A stretch of DNA of 64,000 nucleotides from Tilletiopsis washingtonensis (Eukaryota > Basidiomycota > Exobasidiomycetes > Entylomatales), in the NCBI RefSeq assembly GCF_003144115.1, contig NW_020312000.1, positions 585,946 through 649,945 on the forward strand, read 5' to 3'. Below are positions 1 through 11,056 of the stretch, piece by piece. The notes beneath the pieces were generated by a model. It was not told the origin of the DNA. It ran no database searches and saw only the letters and a list, made by a program, of their open reading frames with translations. A program made the translations under genes and the position numbers. The stretch's first letter is position 1; the number at the start of each line of letters is the position of its first letter.

Positions 1-42
1 GTGGTGTGATGCTCATGCTTCCTATCTTCTCTCCTGCAACAG

Positions 43-3000
43 CTGCCAGCGCTGTACGAGCAAGTCCTTTCGCACGCCTCTGCGTCCGACGTCGTGCGAC
101 GCGAGGCCGAGAGCAAGTTGCTTCATCATCGCCATCGTCTGCTTCTCGCTACGCCAGGTACGGCGCCTCGCCACGCCGGCGCCGCCGCGTCGGCCGCCTC
201 GGACGAGGCAGATGCAGAGGCGATGGCTCGCAAGCTGCACGCGCGCGATGAACTTGTGAGCCTGGCAAAGGGCATGGTGACGATTGACGTGCCGGAGGAG
301 TTGGCGTGGGAGGTGGTGCTGGAGTGGACCGACTATGTCGCCCTCAGTGAGTCACTCTCTCGTGCCCCACTAGCGATTGTTTCCATGGGGTGCCCATAGC
401 TGACGCGGTGGTGTGATCTTCAAGCCGACCTACCTCGCGAGCGTCTGCGAGCCTTCATCTCGCGCTTCCCGCACTCGGGCCGCAGCCTGGCGTTCCGGGC
501 ATTGCTGCATTTGCTGCAAGACGAGCAGTTTCTGCTGGAAGAGGCAGAGGAGACGCAGCGCCGCGATGTGGAGCAGGCAGCGCCTGATCTGCTTGCCCTC
601 GCAATCGTGAGTTTGTTTGGCTCGGCTGACCTCGGGGGGAAAGGGCGGAGGCGCAACAGCTGATGCCCCCCCCCCCCATCTGCCCCTTCAATAGCGCGCA
701 CTTGAAGAGGCTCCACACTCGCTATTGGCACATCGCATCGCCGCCACATTCTACCTTCTCGACGGCGACTATCTCTCCGTGTCGGACGTGGCCACCTCTG
801 CGCTTTCGCTCCTGCGACGCATCGAGAGCGATGCAGCCGTCAGCCTCGGCAACAGCAGGCGAGACATCGAGACGCAGCTGGCAAGCGCCTTGACGCGCCT
901 TCATCCCCCGCAACATCACGTGCGAGCACTGCGCCTCGTCTCCTCCGTCCTTGGTGCTGCGCCCGACAACATCGATGCGCTCCTGTCCAAAGGCCTCATC
1001 GATGAAGCAGCAGGGCGCTGGGAGGAAGCTCGTGCCGCCTTTGTGCACGTGCAGCAGCTCGCGCTCGCACAGGCTGCCGCGTCGCCGCTGTCGCCATCGC
1101 GCGCGCCGGCGCTCGAGGCGCAAGGCGAAGTCGCCTGGTGCGACGTGTGTGCCGGACGCCTCGAAGAGGGCCGCGTGGCGCTGGAAGCGGTCATTGATCG
1201 GCTCGACGACGCCGCCTCTGCCGCCGTCGTCGACGGCGCCGCGCGCGCACGCGCCTGGTGGCGGCTCGGCCGCTGTCTCTGGCAGATCGGCGGCGAGGCA
1301 CGCAGCGATCCGGACCAGGCATTTACGTGCTTCATCACGGCCCTCAAGCGCTCCGCCGGCTTTGCGCCGGCATTCACGGCACTGGGCTTCTTCTACGACG
1401 AAGTCGCAAAGGATGCGGCAAGGGCAAGCAAGTGCTTCCAAAAGGCATTTGAGCTGGATGCGCGCGAAGATGAGGCGGCACGACGCCTGGCCGAGGGCTT
1501 TGCCGAGGAGAGAGAGTGGGACCTCGTCGATGTCGTGGCAAGGCGTACCGTCGAGGGCGAAGGCGGCGCCGAGGCACTCGGAGGCGCCGCTGGCAACGTG
1601 TCGCAGAAGCGCCACATGAGCCGCAATGCCTGGGCCTGGCGCGCCATTGGCTCGGTAGAGCTGCACCGCGAAAGGCACGAAGAGGCCATTGCGGCGTTCC
1701 AAGTGGCGCTGCGCGCCGAGCCGCACGATGCAGGCACGTGGCAGCGGCTGGGCGAGGCATATGCGGCCTCGCAGCGCCAGGCTGCCGCTCTCAAGACGTT
1801 TGCAAAGGCGCTGCAGCTCTCGCACGGCGCGTGGCAGGTGCGCTACAGCATCGCAGAGGTGCATCGCGAACTGGGCGATGTCGACGAGGCACAGGAACTG
1901 CTCGAGCACATCCTCAAGGAACAGCCAGAGGAGATTGGCGTGCGCGTTGCAGCGGCCGAGACGAGCCTGCAGCTGGCGCAGCGGGAAGTGCAGACGGGAT
2001 ATGTGCTGCGCGCAGAGGCGTCGCTCGAGACGACACTGCAACATGTGCTGCAAGCCGTGCGACTCGAGCCTCACCTGCGCTCGGCATGGAAAGTCGCGGC
2101 CGATGCGCTCTTTGAACTCTCGCGCTTTGGACGCCTGGTGCAAGGCCGCACGATGCGCGAGGGTGTAGTCGAGCAACTCGTGCAGCTTGCGGCACAGGAC
2201 GACGTCGATGCACAGCTGGGCGACGTCTCGTCGGCAGTCACTCTCAAGTACGTGGCGCAGTGCCGAGAGAGCGAGCATGCCTACTTGTCTGCAGCTGCCT
2301 TCCTCTACAAGGCATGTGTCGTGCTGCACGGCAGCGACGAGGATGCAACGGCATGGGCCGACCTCGCCGTGGCGCTGCACCAGCTCGACCTCGTGGCCAA
2401 GCTCAAAGACGCAGCAACGCAAGGCACGCAGTGCATCCAGCGCGCCCTGAAGCTCGAGCCGGGCAATGAGGCGCTGTGGATGATCCTCGGCAGCCTGGCG
2501 TTCAAGACGAATGTCAAGCTGGCACAGCACTGCTTTGTGCGCGCTATTGAGGCGAGCCCGAGGGTGAGTTGCAGAGCCCCCCCCCCCCCCCCCCCGGCCC
2601 CCCTTCTCGCGGCTGACACCTGTCGCAGGACGCCGTGCCCTGGAGCCATCTCGGCTTCCTCTACCTGCAGCACGACGACGCCGAGCTGGCAAACGAGGCC
2701 TTCATCCGCGCCCAGACGCTGGACCCCGATCTTGCGACGGCGTGGGTGGGGCAGGCGTTCGTGGCGCAGCACCACGACGACGAGCAGGCGGCGCGCGTGC
2801 TGTTCGAGCATGCCGTCGGCCTGTCGGAGGGCTCGGCAGTGAGTGCCCCGCGCAACGACGCTGCCCGCATTGCCCCGCCATGCTCACCCCCTTATCCGCA
2901 GCTCGAGGCCGACTATGGCTTCGCCGCCTGCGTCTTCGCCCAGTTCAGCTCTGCGAGCCCGCCGCCGCCGATCCATCTGCACTCGCCCGCCTCTGCGCTC

Positions 3001-4261
3001 TCTTCCTTCGTGGCGTTCCGCCCGAGCGACACGTCTGCGCTGCATCTCTCGGCGCTCTTCTGCGAGCGCCTGGGCGAGCAGGCGCTGGCCATCGAGCGCA
3101 TCGAGCGTGCCTCTGCGCTCCTCGAGCGCGAGTACGAGGAGGACGAGGACGTCGTCACGGCCACCAAGTATGCCATTGCGCAGAGCAATCTGGGCCGCAT
3201 CCGTCTCGATGCTGGTGATGCAGCGGGAGCAATCGAGGCGCTCGAGACTGCGCTCGGCCTGCTCGACCTGGGCGAGGGCGACGCGGCGTCCGAAGCTGTG
3301 CTTCCCGCAGCCAATCGAGCACGCGTGCGCACGGCCGCGCATCTCGGCGTGGCGCTGGCGCACTTTGCCCGCGGCGCCGCCGACGCCTCGCTCGACGCCT
3401 TCCGCGCGGCGCTGGCCGATGTCGAGGGCAGCACGGCAGACGCAGACGGCGAGCTGCGCGCACAGGTCGGCGTGCAAATGGCGCGCGTGCTCTGGAGTCT
3501 CGGCGGCGACGAGCGGCAAGAGGAGGCAAAGGCGCAGTTGCTGGACTGGTGAGTGGGCACAGGGTGGCCCAGCGCCCAGCTTGGTCCTCATCCTCATCTG
3601 CCGGCAGCATCGCTGCGGCGCCGCAACACATTCCCGCCATCACGGCCCTCGCGGCCCTCGGCGTGCTTACGCACGACACTGGCCTCGTCGACGCGGCGCT
3701 GAGCGAGGTGCGAGAGCTCTCGCCGGCGCAGCTGCAGCGCCTCGACGGCGAGCGCGACGTCGACTTTCTGCTCTCGATGGTGCAGTTCGGCGATGTGAGT
3801 GGGCACCACTCTCGCCCTCGCCATCGCACATCGCTCACGCTCGCGCCCAGAACGACGCTGCCGGCGCGCTCGCGACGCTCGAGGCTGCCACCAAGACGCA
3901 GCCGCCATCGATCCAGGCGCATCTCTCCCTCGTCGAGGCGCGGCTGCGCGTCGCTGCGTCCAGCAGCAGCGCCGAGGAGGCGCAGGCCGCGCTGGCAGCG
4001 GCACAGCTGGCCTTTGGCACCGTCAACTCGAGCGACGCCGGCGAGGCGCACTACGCGCACGCCATGCGTCTGCTCGCGCTCGCCACGGCCCTCAGTGGCG
4101 CCGCCAAGCCGCAAAAGGCGCCGCCTCAGGACAGCGAGGCGGCAAACGGCGACGAGATGCTGCTGCCGCCGACGATGCCGCCGGACATGGCGCAGCGCGC
4201 CCTGCACGCCGCGCCGTGGGTGAAGAGCAACTGGCTCGCTGCCGCTCTCGAGCGCACATAG
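43..4261 (+). CDS. SKI3: SKI3/TTC37 superkiller complex TPR scaffold (3' part of gene)
   Basis: C-terminal 1269 residues of a TPR-repeat protein resembling Ski3/TTC37, the scaffold of the cytoplasmic Ski complex (Ski2-Ski3-Ski8), which feeds mRNA to the exosome. Exons are 43-346, 425-606, 695-2563, 2629-2838, 2902-3548, 3608-3794 and 3851-4261; one frame runs through all junctions to TAG at 4259-4261. The first visible exon starts with LPALYEQV, followed by DVVRREAESKLL, a Ski3-like stretch before the TPR array. TPR-like repeats are clear, for example AWRAIGSVELHRERHEEAI and LWMILGSLAF. The 5' end lies outside the window: position 43 follows an intron AG. Introns 2 and 3 hold poly-C runs. The next gene downstream converges on it 97 bp away. 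Family call is strong; it could only be mistaken for another long TPR protein. Confidence 0.85.
666..677 (+). repeat. poly-C tract (12 C) inside SKI3 intron
   Basis: Uninterrupted run of C within the 88-nt intron 607-694, just upstream of the acceptor. It takes the place where a U-rich polypyrimidine tract would normally sit. Confidence 0.9.
2577..2595 (+). repeat. poly-C tract (19 C) inside SKI3 intron
   Basis: Nineteen consecutive C within the intron 2564-2628, between the GTGAGT donor and a GGCTGACACC branch-like site. A homopolymer of this length may be length-variable or a site of sequencing error, but it lies in an intron, so it does not affect the frame. Confidence 0.9.
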
Positions 4262-4358
4262 ACCCGCATGACATGCTCTCGCTAATCGCATCGCTGACGG
4301 CCTGAGCCTGTGCTGCGGCTCCATTTCATTCCTGTCATGTGTGACGTGGTGGTCGGGC

Positions 4359-7300
4359 TCAGGACGTGCCTAGTGCGCGCTCGGAGTCGCTCGTCGGTGT
4401 CGGGTCGTCGGGCTGCTCGAGCTTGACTGTGCCGCTGGGGTGCGCAGGTGGCTGCGCATCTTGCGCGTCGTCCGCAGAGGCGCCTGCCTCGAGCATCGCA
4501 GCACTGGGCAGCCAGTCCTCCTCCAGGCGCGTACGCCACGCCACGTCAAAGTCCTCGCGCCGGCTGGCCTGCTCGGGAATCTTCTCGCCAAAGGCGCTCG
4601 CGGCCTTGACGCGGCTCGACGTGCGCGCAGCCGGCGCTGCGCTCGAGCTCGCGTCGGCAGCCTGCGGGAGCTCGCGTGGCGCCTCGGATGGCGGAGGCGC
4701 GGCAACCTCGGCCTGCGACTCGACTGCGTCGCTCATCACGACGTCGGTGCCGTTCGCGGTGCTTGCGCTCGCGGCAGGCGTAAGATCGACGGCCGCAGGT
4801 GCGCTCGGCACGGGTGCTTCTGCGGGCGGCAGGCTTGCGGATGCCTCCTTCTTGACGCTCTGCTCGCCCGCAGAGCTGCTCTCGCCCTCGGGTCGATGCA
4901 CCGGCGAGGCGACTGCGCTGCTGGTGTCCGCCATGGCCGCCTCCATCAGCGCCTGCGCCTGCTCGAGCGTCAGAGCCGACGCGCCAAAGCTGGGCGCCGC
5001 CTCCATCTCCACATCTGAGCTCTCCGCCGACTCGACGGCTGCCGCAGTGGCGCTCGCCAGAGTCGGCAGGATGCGCGCGGGGAGCAGCGCGCCAGCTGCC
5101 AGTGGAGCAGGTGCAGCGCTGGGACCGGCGCTGCTCGAGCTGCTGCTGCGTTCTTGATCGTCTGCAGCAGACGCCGAAGAGCGCCCTCCGCGCGCAAACG
5201 TCAGCTTGACGCGCTTGGGCCGCGGCCGCATGCTGGCATCGAGCTCGGCGAGCGACGGGCCGGTCTTGTTGGCAGCCTGGCGTTGCTGGTGCAGCACGAC
5301 CGACAGGGACTGCTCCGAAGCGCGCGAGATGTCGCCGCGCGGACGAGCAGCTCGTTCTGCTCTACTGCTGGCGCCTGTAGCCTCTCGCGGCTTAACGTCA
5401 ACCTCCTCCTCGCTCGAAGACTCGCTTTCCATGTGCTCGCGCATGTCCACGGCTGAGCGACGGGCGGCTCTTGCAGGCCGCGTGGAAGAGCTCGGCGTGC
5501 TGCTTGCGCTCGCAGAGACCCTGGCGCTACGCTTGGCCTCTGCGCTCGCGGACGAGGGCTTTGATGGAGTGGCACGGGGCGGCACGACCGTGCCTATGGC
5601 GCTCTTGGGCGCAAAGCGGCCGCCCGACGTGCGTGCATGGATGTTGGGATTCTCGGCGCGGCACTCCACGTGCACCGTCTCGGGCGAGCCCGGACTGCCC
5701 GCAGGTACGGCAAGACGACGCTGCGGCTTCGGCGACTCGACTGCCGGCACGAATGCGCTGCGGCGCCGCGGCTCGCTGCTGCTCTGGGCGCCGTCCGAGC
5801 TTGCGGGAGTGCGAGGCGGACCGAGCGACAGGCGCAGACGACGTTGCCCGATGACTGGCGCTGCGGGCGTCGGCGCTGCGGACGCGGAGCCGAGAGGACT
5901 GGCAGCGGCTGGTGTCCCACGGCGGCGTCCGGCCGTCGAGGTCGAGGCGCGGCCCGACGGCGAGAGGGCGCCGTCGCTGTCGCTATCCTCGTCGTGATGC
6001 AAGCGCTTGCGCAGCTCCGACGCGCCGCTGAGCGACGGCTCGGCGGGCAGCAGGGCATCATAGCGCGCCAGCGTCTCGTGCGCCTCGGCCAGCAGCTCGG
6101 AGCGCAGCTGCTCCAGCTTCGCCGAGCTGCTAGAGCTCGACTCGGCGCTATGTGGACTCGTGCCGCGAGGCGTCGAGCTGCCGGGCTCGGCAGCAGGACT
6201 GTGTGCACCAGGCTCTGTCGACGCCGCCTCGGCCTTGCTCTGCTCACGCGCCATGATGATGGGCAGCAGAAGCCGTGCATCGGCCGTCTTGAGATGCTCG
6301 ATGCGGTCACGCAGCTTCTGCCGGTCCTTGATCAGCCGCTCCTTCTCCAGCCTGCGCTGCCGCTTCTCCAGCTTGTCCGGCCGACGGTGCCGCTTCTCGT
6401 ATACCGCGTCGGACATGTCCTCCTGCGCAGGCACGTCAGCGACAGAGCATGACACCAAGGAGGTGCGCGACTGACCGTAGACTTGAGTGCCCTCGTCTTG
6501 CCGAGCATCTCCGAGTCGTCCCACGGCTTAAAGTCGGGCGTCTCGATCTGCTCGCGCATGCGACAGCTGCGCGCGATCTCGGGGTCGGAAAAGAAGCTGA
6601 ACGCAGCCTCGCCCGGCGCCAACGCCTCATATGCTTGCCCAGGCTTCTCGGACGACAGGAAGATGGACGTGCCAGCGGGCAGGAACGGCGACTCTGCGAG
6701 ACGTGGGGTCAGCGCGGCTGCCGGAGAGGTACCGTGAGGCGAGGCGTTTGCGGCCTTGCGGGGGCAGAACGAGCAGCTCGCTCGACTAACATCGTCTCAC
6801 ACACCCCACACCAGCATCGCGCAAGGTCTCACACCGCAGCCACTCACCGAGCTTGCCCTCGATGCCGCCCAGCAGCTCATCCTCCACGGCGCTGCCGGCC
6901 AGCAGGCTCGAGACGCGCATCAGGCGCGCCGGCATGACTCTGCGGCTGCGGCGCGCCGCGGCCTCCTGCTCGGCTGCTGGCAGCGCTGGCGCAGCAGCAG
7001 ACTGGCGCCGGGCGTCTGCGCGTGCGTCGCTGGAGAGAGCTGCGGGCGATGACGGCGCCGAGGAGGAGGCCAAACTGGCGTCGGAGATGGCCGTGCGGAG
7101 CAGCGCGGGCGGCCGTGGGGCGCTGCCGGCGCTGCTGGAGAGGCCCTGTGCCACTGCATCGTCGGCGACGGGCGGCAGGCGCGACGACGAGGCCTGCTCC
7201 GAGCGGCTCGAGGTGCTCGGCGCCGCCATGCTGGGCGGGAGAGGCGCGCCGGCACTGCCGCTCGACGCCGAGGCGGCAGGCGGCGCGGCCGGGCGCGGCG

Positions 7301-7403
7301 CAGCGGCGCTCAAAGGCGAGGGCGGAGCGGCGGCGCTGCTGATGCTGCCGGACGCCGAGGAAGAGGCGCCATGAGAGAAGAAGGAGGGGATGAGGCTGGC
7401 CAT
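4359..7403 (-). CDS. PEHE-domain nuclear scaffold protein (MSL1/KANSL1-type domain)
   Basis: Predicted 945-residue protein from three exons: 7403-6848, 6693-6476 and 6422-4359. Residues around 200-300 hold a compact charged block: IETPDFKPWDD, then across the second junction EDMSDAVYEKRHRRPDKLEKRQRRLEKERL. This matches the PEHE pattern, in which an aromatic 'TP.W' strand is followed by an acidic 'ED.SD..Y..RH...E..EKRRKR' helix. In animals MSL1 and KANSL1 use PEHE to bind the MOF acetyltransferase; such a partner here is inference. The rest is Ser/Ala/Pro-rich and looks disordered, with basic patches suggesting nuclear localisation. The chosen start gives MASLIPSFF; an in-frame ATG at 7460 would add 19 residues. 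It shares a divergent promoter region with the next gene. A distantly related SAS4-type domain is the main alternative. Confidence 0.7.
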
Positions 7404-8016
7404 GAGGTGGAGATGCAGGCGAGGAGGAAGGACCAGGGGCTGCAGTCGCGCCGCTGTCACCTGTCGCGGCGCGCGAGGCCGCGTGCGGCGGGCAGACGCG
7501 CCGCGAGAGGGAAACGGTGCAGCGCGGTCTGTGGGCTGCCGCTACAGCGACAGCAGGCTCAGTGCAGGTGGCTGGGGCGCCGACTCTGCTGGTGCTGAGC
7601 TCGAGTGTGTGTGGTGCGGACCAGGTCCGAGTCAGCGTCTCAGGGGAAAGTGAGGGCAGGACAGTGGAGCGGGATGATTGCGAGCCGCGGCGCGGCGCGA
7701 CACGCGCAACGCGCGTCCAGCCAGGAAAATCGGCGGCAGCGGCACGAGCCAGAGGCAGAGAGGCCTGTCCCGGCTGCTGCTGCCTGCGCTGGCCGCCAGA
7801 GCTCGTTGTATCGGCTGCAGAATCCTCTGAGATGGCTGAGGATCACGGTTCTTCTAGCTTGGGAGCACAAACTGTGCCGGCGACCAGACGGAACCAGAAT
7901 CGGCCAAGGCCGTGAAGCTCGCGCTGCCGCCCGCCTCCGCGGGGAGCCGTTCTCAAGTTGCTGGCGCGGCACGGCCGGCTACCTTCTCCACTCCCACAAG
8001 CATCTGCAGGCACACC
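7404..8016. other. Divergent intergenic region, no gene seen
   Basis: About 0.6 kb between two divergent start codons. It is GC-rich, with a somewhat less GC-rich patch around 7800-7900. No TATA box or RNA gene was recognised. It presumably holds both promoters. Confidence 0.6.
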
Positions 8017-9890
8017 ATGGCGAGCTCAATAGCCGAGCTGTCAGCGTACGACGCAGCGAGCATCCTTGCGTCGTTTGAGCGAGTGCCCAGCACGCCGGCG
8101 CCGCTGCCCTCGCCACATGCGCCGCCGTCGTTCTGGCAGCAGACATATGCCGGACCGGGAGCGGAGCAGGGCGTGCGCGACGACAGGGCCGTGCAGGGCC
8201 AGGCCGACGTCGCCATCGTGGGGTAAGGCAGGAAATGTGCAGGTCTCACTGGCCCCACCACGCTGACGCTACTGCAGGAGCGGCATTACGGGCATCTCCG
8301 CGCTCTACCACCTCGCCCGCACGCTGCCAGCGCCGGCGCGGCTGGTCGTGCTCGAGGCGCGCGACTTCTGCGGCGGCGCCACGGGGCGCAACGGCGGACA
8401 TCTGACGCCCGTCTCTGCGCTGTGGTACTCGGACCTGGCCGCCTCACAGGCACATCTCTCGCGCTACCTTCCGGCCCCACCGCCGGGCAAGACGCGCGAG
8501 GAGGTGTGGGGCAACGACCGCGGCGCGCAGACCGACGAGACGGTGCGCCGCATGCTCACCCTCGAGGCTCGCACTGTTGCAGAACTCCTGGCGCTCACGC
8601 GCGGAGAGATGGCCATGGAGAAGAAGCGCGCGCGTGTGAGCAAGACGCAGGAGCACGACATCGATCCGCAACTCGTGATGCAGGGCAACTGGACGCTCGC
8701 ATTCACGCAGCAGGAGGAGCAGGCGTACGAGGACGCGCTCGAGCGGGCGAAGCGCGCAGGCCTCAGCGACTGGGCCAAGCATGTGCGGCGAGTCGATCCA
8801 GAGGAGGTCCGCACGGTGAGCACACTGCAGCCAGCGCTGCTTCTCTCGACTGTTGACACGAGTGCAACAGGCACTCGGAGCACGCGAGGTGCGCGCGGCG
8901 TGGAGTGCGCCAGGCTCCACGGTCCACCCTCGTCGCCTCGTCGCGCTGCTCTACCACGCTGCCCGCCGCGAAGCAGCGGCGCGCGGCATTGAGATCGAGG
9001 TGCACACTGCGTGTCCCGTGGAGCGGATAGCGGAGCAGGCAGGCCCGCATCGCGTACGGCTTGCAACAGCACGCGGCGAGCTCGAGGCTCGCTATGTCGT
9101 GCACGCCACGAATGGCTGGGGTGCGTGTTGCTGCATCGACGATACAGCACTTGCTCACGCCCTTCACAGCATCTCATTTGGCTCCGCAGCTGGCAGGTCC
9201 CGACGGCATCGTGCCTACCCGCGGCCAAGTCGTCGCCGTGCGGCCCACGCAGGCCGTCGACTGCCCGCAGGGCCTGCTGGCCAACGACGGCTTCGAGTAT
9301 GCGCTTGTGCGGCCGCTCAGCGAGGAGGCCGGCGCGCCACCTCCCATCATCCTCGGCGGCGGCCGCGAGAAGGTGGCGAGCGCAGAGTGGGGCGTGACGG
9401 ACGACCATACGACGGCGCCGGAGGCGAGCACGGTGGGCATGGAGCGGCGCGCGACGGCCTCGCTGTGTGCTGACGCGAGCGCCTAGTTCCTACGCAGCTA
9501 CCTGCCCACATTGGCGCCCGAGGCGTTCGGCGGCCAGGCGCCGCACGCAGAGTGGACGGGCATCATGGGCTTCACGCGCTCGCGCGACCCGCTCGTGGGC
9601 CCGCTGCTGCGCGACTCTGCGCTGGGCGGCGAGCAGGCTGCGGCAGTGCCCGGACAGTTCATCTCTGCCGGCTACTCTGGTGTGAGTGCGGCGACCGTGC
9701 CAGGACCTGACCCTCGCCACCTCGCTCACACTCGCCTCAGCACGGCATGCCGCGCGCCTTCTCATGCGCCGAGGCCGTCGCGCAGATGATCGTCGCCGAG
9801 GAGCGCGGCCAGGAGTGGGACTGTCCCGTCTGGTTCCCGCGCTGCTACCTCACCGCGCCGCCCTCCCTTCTGCACGACGGCGCTCACTAG
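8017..9890 (+). CDS. FAD-dependent oxidoreductase, DAO family
   Basis: 533-residue enzyme from six exons: 8017-8222, 8278-8815, 8871-9120, 9170-9432, 9487-9681 and 9741-9890 (TAG). The N-terminal dinucleotide-binding strand reads ADVAIVG then SGITGISALYHL, with intron 1 placed inside the glycine motif. It is followed by LVVLEARDFCGGATGRNGGHL, the second part of the FAD site. Later pieces fit the DAO fold: VVHATNGWASHLAPQL, PTRGQVVAV and the C-terminal GHGMPRAFSCAEAVA. Such proteins oxidise amines or amino acids (sarcosine/D-amino-acid oxidase-like); the substrate cannot be read from sequence. No signal peptide, membrane segment or clear PTS1 is seen, so it is probably cytosolic. The acceptor at 9169 was chosen because it keeps the ASHLAPQL motif. 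Confidence 0.85.
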
Positions 9891-9991
9891 ACGTGTGTGT
9901 GTGTTCGTATTATCATTGCATGCAGTGGTCACCTAGTAGCGGCGTGGTAGTGGGTAACGTAGGCGAGGCGGCAGCAGCAGCAAGCAGGCGT

Positions 9992-10555
9992 TTACTTGTT
10001 GGCCTTGGCCTGCGCCTTTGCGGCGTCCTTGCGCGCAATCTCGGCCTCCTCCTCGAGCTCGATCTGCTCGTCGATCTTGGCGCCCTTGCTCGGCTCGTTG
10101 CCGTTGGCGGCAGCGGCGTCGGTGGGGCGCGGGCCCGGCTCGTTCTCGGCCTGCTTCTCGGCCTTGTCGGCCTTGGCGGCGGCGTCGAGCTTGTTCTGCA
10201 GATGGACGAGGGTCAGCATGGAGAGGAGGGGGTAGCGGGGCGTGTGGAGGGCGAGTCTGAGAGCCACCAATCCCGCCACGAGATGCCCTGCCCCAGATGC
10301 CGCACACCGCCGCTGCCCAGCGCGACACTCACGGCAATGCTCTTCTCGTCCTTGGCGTCGAGGGCGGCGTGCGAGTTCTCCTTGCCCTGCTCGTGGGCCG
10401 GGCGCTCGTCGTGGTGGTGCTTGCCGACGTCGTCGGCGGGCAGCTTGCCCTCAGCGCCGGTGCTGCGGTGAGGAGAGCGGTGTCAGGCAAGGGCGCAGCG
10501 GTGCGGCAGACGAGCACACGCACATGTGGGCCTGGACCTTGGAGTCGGTGGACAT
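9992..10555 (-). CDS. Small charged disordered protein, function unknown
   Basis: 121-residue protein from exons 10555-10524, 10462-10333 and 10195-9992. Both introns have good donors (GTGCGT, GTGAGT) and CAG acceptors, and the frame is kept to TAA. The sequence is hydrophilic, rich in Ala, Lys, Glu and Asp, with a KHHHDE patch, and has no hydrophobic core, signal peptide or known domain. In composition it resembles LEA- or Hsp12-like stress proteins, but no motif supports that. The C-terminal half, from about residue 90, is a likely charged helix (IDEQIELEEEAEIARKDAAK). The 5' leader is CA-rich, as in some strongly expressed fungal genes, and the start context is CCACCATG. Its end converges on the oxidoreductase gene 101 bp away. 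Confidence 0.65.
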
Positions 10556-10612
10556 GGTGGATGAGTTGAGGTTGGGTGGTGGGTTGTGTGTGTGTGGTGG
10601 TGGTGTTGGAAG
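10556..10612 (-). promoter_or_regulatory. CA-rich 5' leader of the small disordered protein gene
   Basis: Read on the minus strand, the bases just before the ATG are almost only C and A (CCACCACCACACACAC...), ending CCACC before ATG. Such G-poor leaders are weakly structured. A link to efficient translation is inference. Confidence 0.5.
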
Positions 10613-11056
10613 GGAAGAACGTGCGGCGCCCGCTCGCGTGAGCGTGGATCTACAGCGAAGCCGAGCGAGGGCCCAGCCGCTGAGCCCGGCGGTTGGCCCG
10701 CGGCGGGGCCATGGCACGAGCACCGACAGCACGCAGCGAGAGGCCGCCTTGGGGCGCACGGTGACGCCCGCCCGCTGAGCTGCTGCGGCGGGTGGAGCAG
10801 CGGCGCACGCAAGAAGAAGTGCCGCGCCGGCCATACGTCATGGCGCCGCACGCGATCGCGTCCCACGCATGGGCCAGCTGTCACGTGTGATGTGCCACGC
10901 ATGCCTCCTCCTCACGCTCACTCGTCAGGGGAAGGCGACACGAATGACAGTGAGGGCATGGTGGACAGCGTGTAGTTGGAGACGGAGCAGCGGATATTAG
11001 GCACGTCGCACAAGCGGAGAGGGTGATGAGGACCGGCAGGGTGCATGGGCACTCGC
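10613..11056. other. Intergenic region, no gene seen
   Basis: GC-rich stretch holding the presumed promoter of the small-protein gene and the 3' flank of the carboxypeptidase gene. No TATA box, RNA gene or repeat was recognised. Confidence 0.5.

Noticed and set aside
722-2692. Open frame of 656 codons antisense to SKI3
   Set aside because: Mirror of a GC-rich coding exon; the translation is Arg/Leu/Cys-rich with no motif, and the sense strand encodes clear TPRs with spliced exons.
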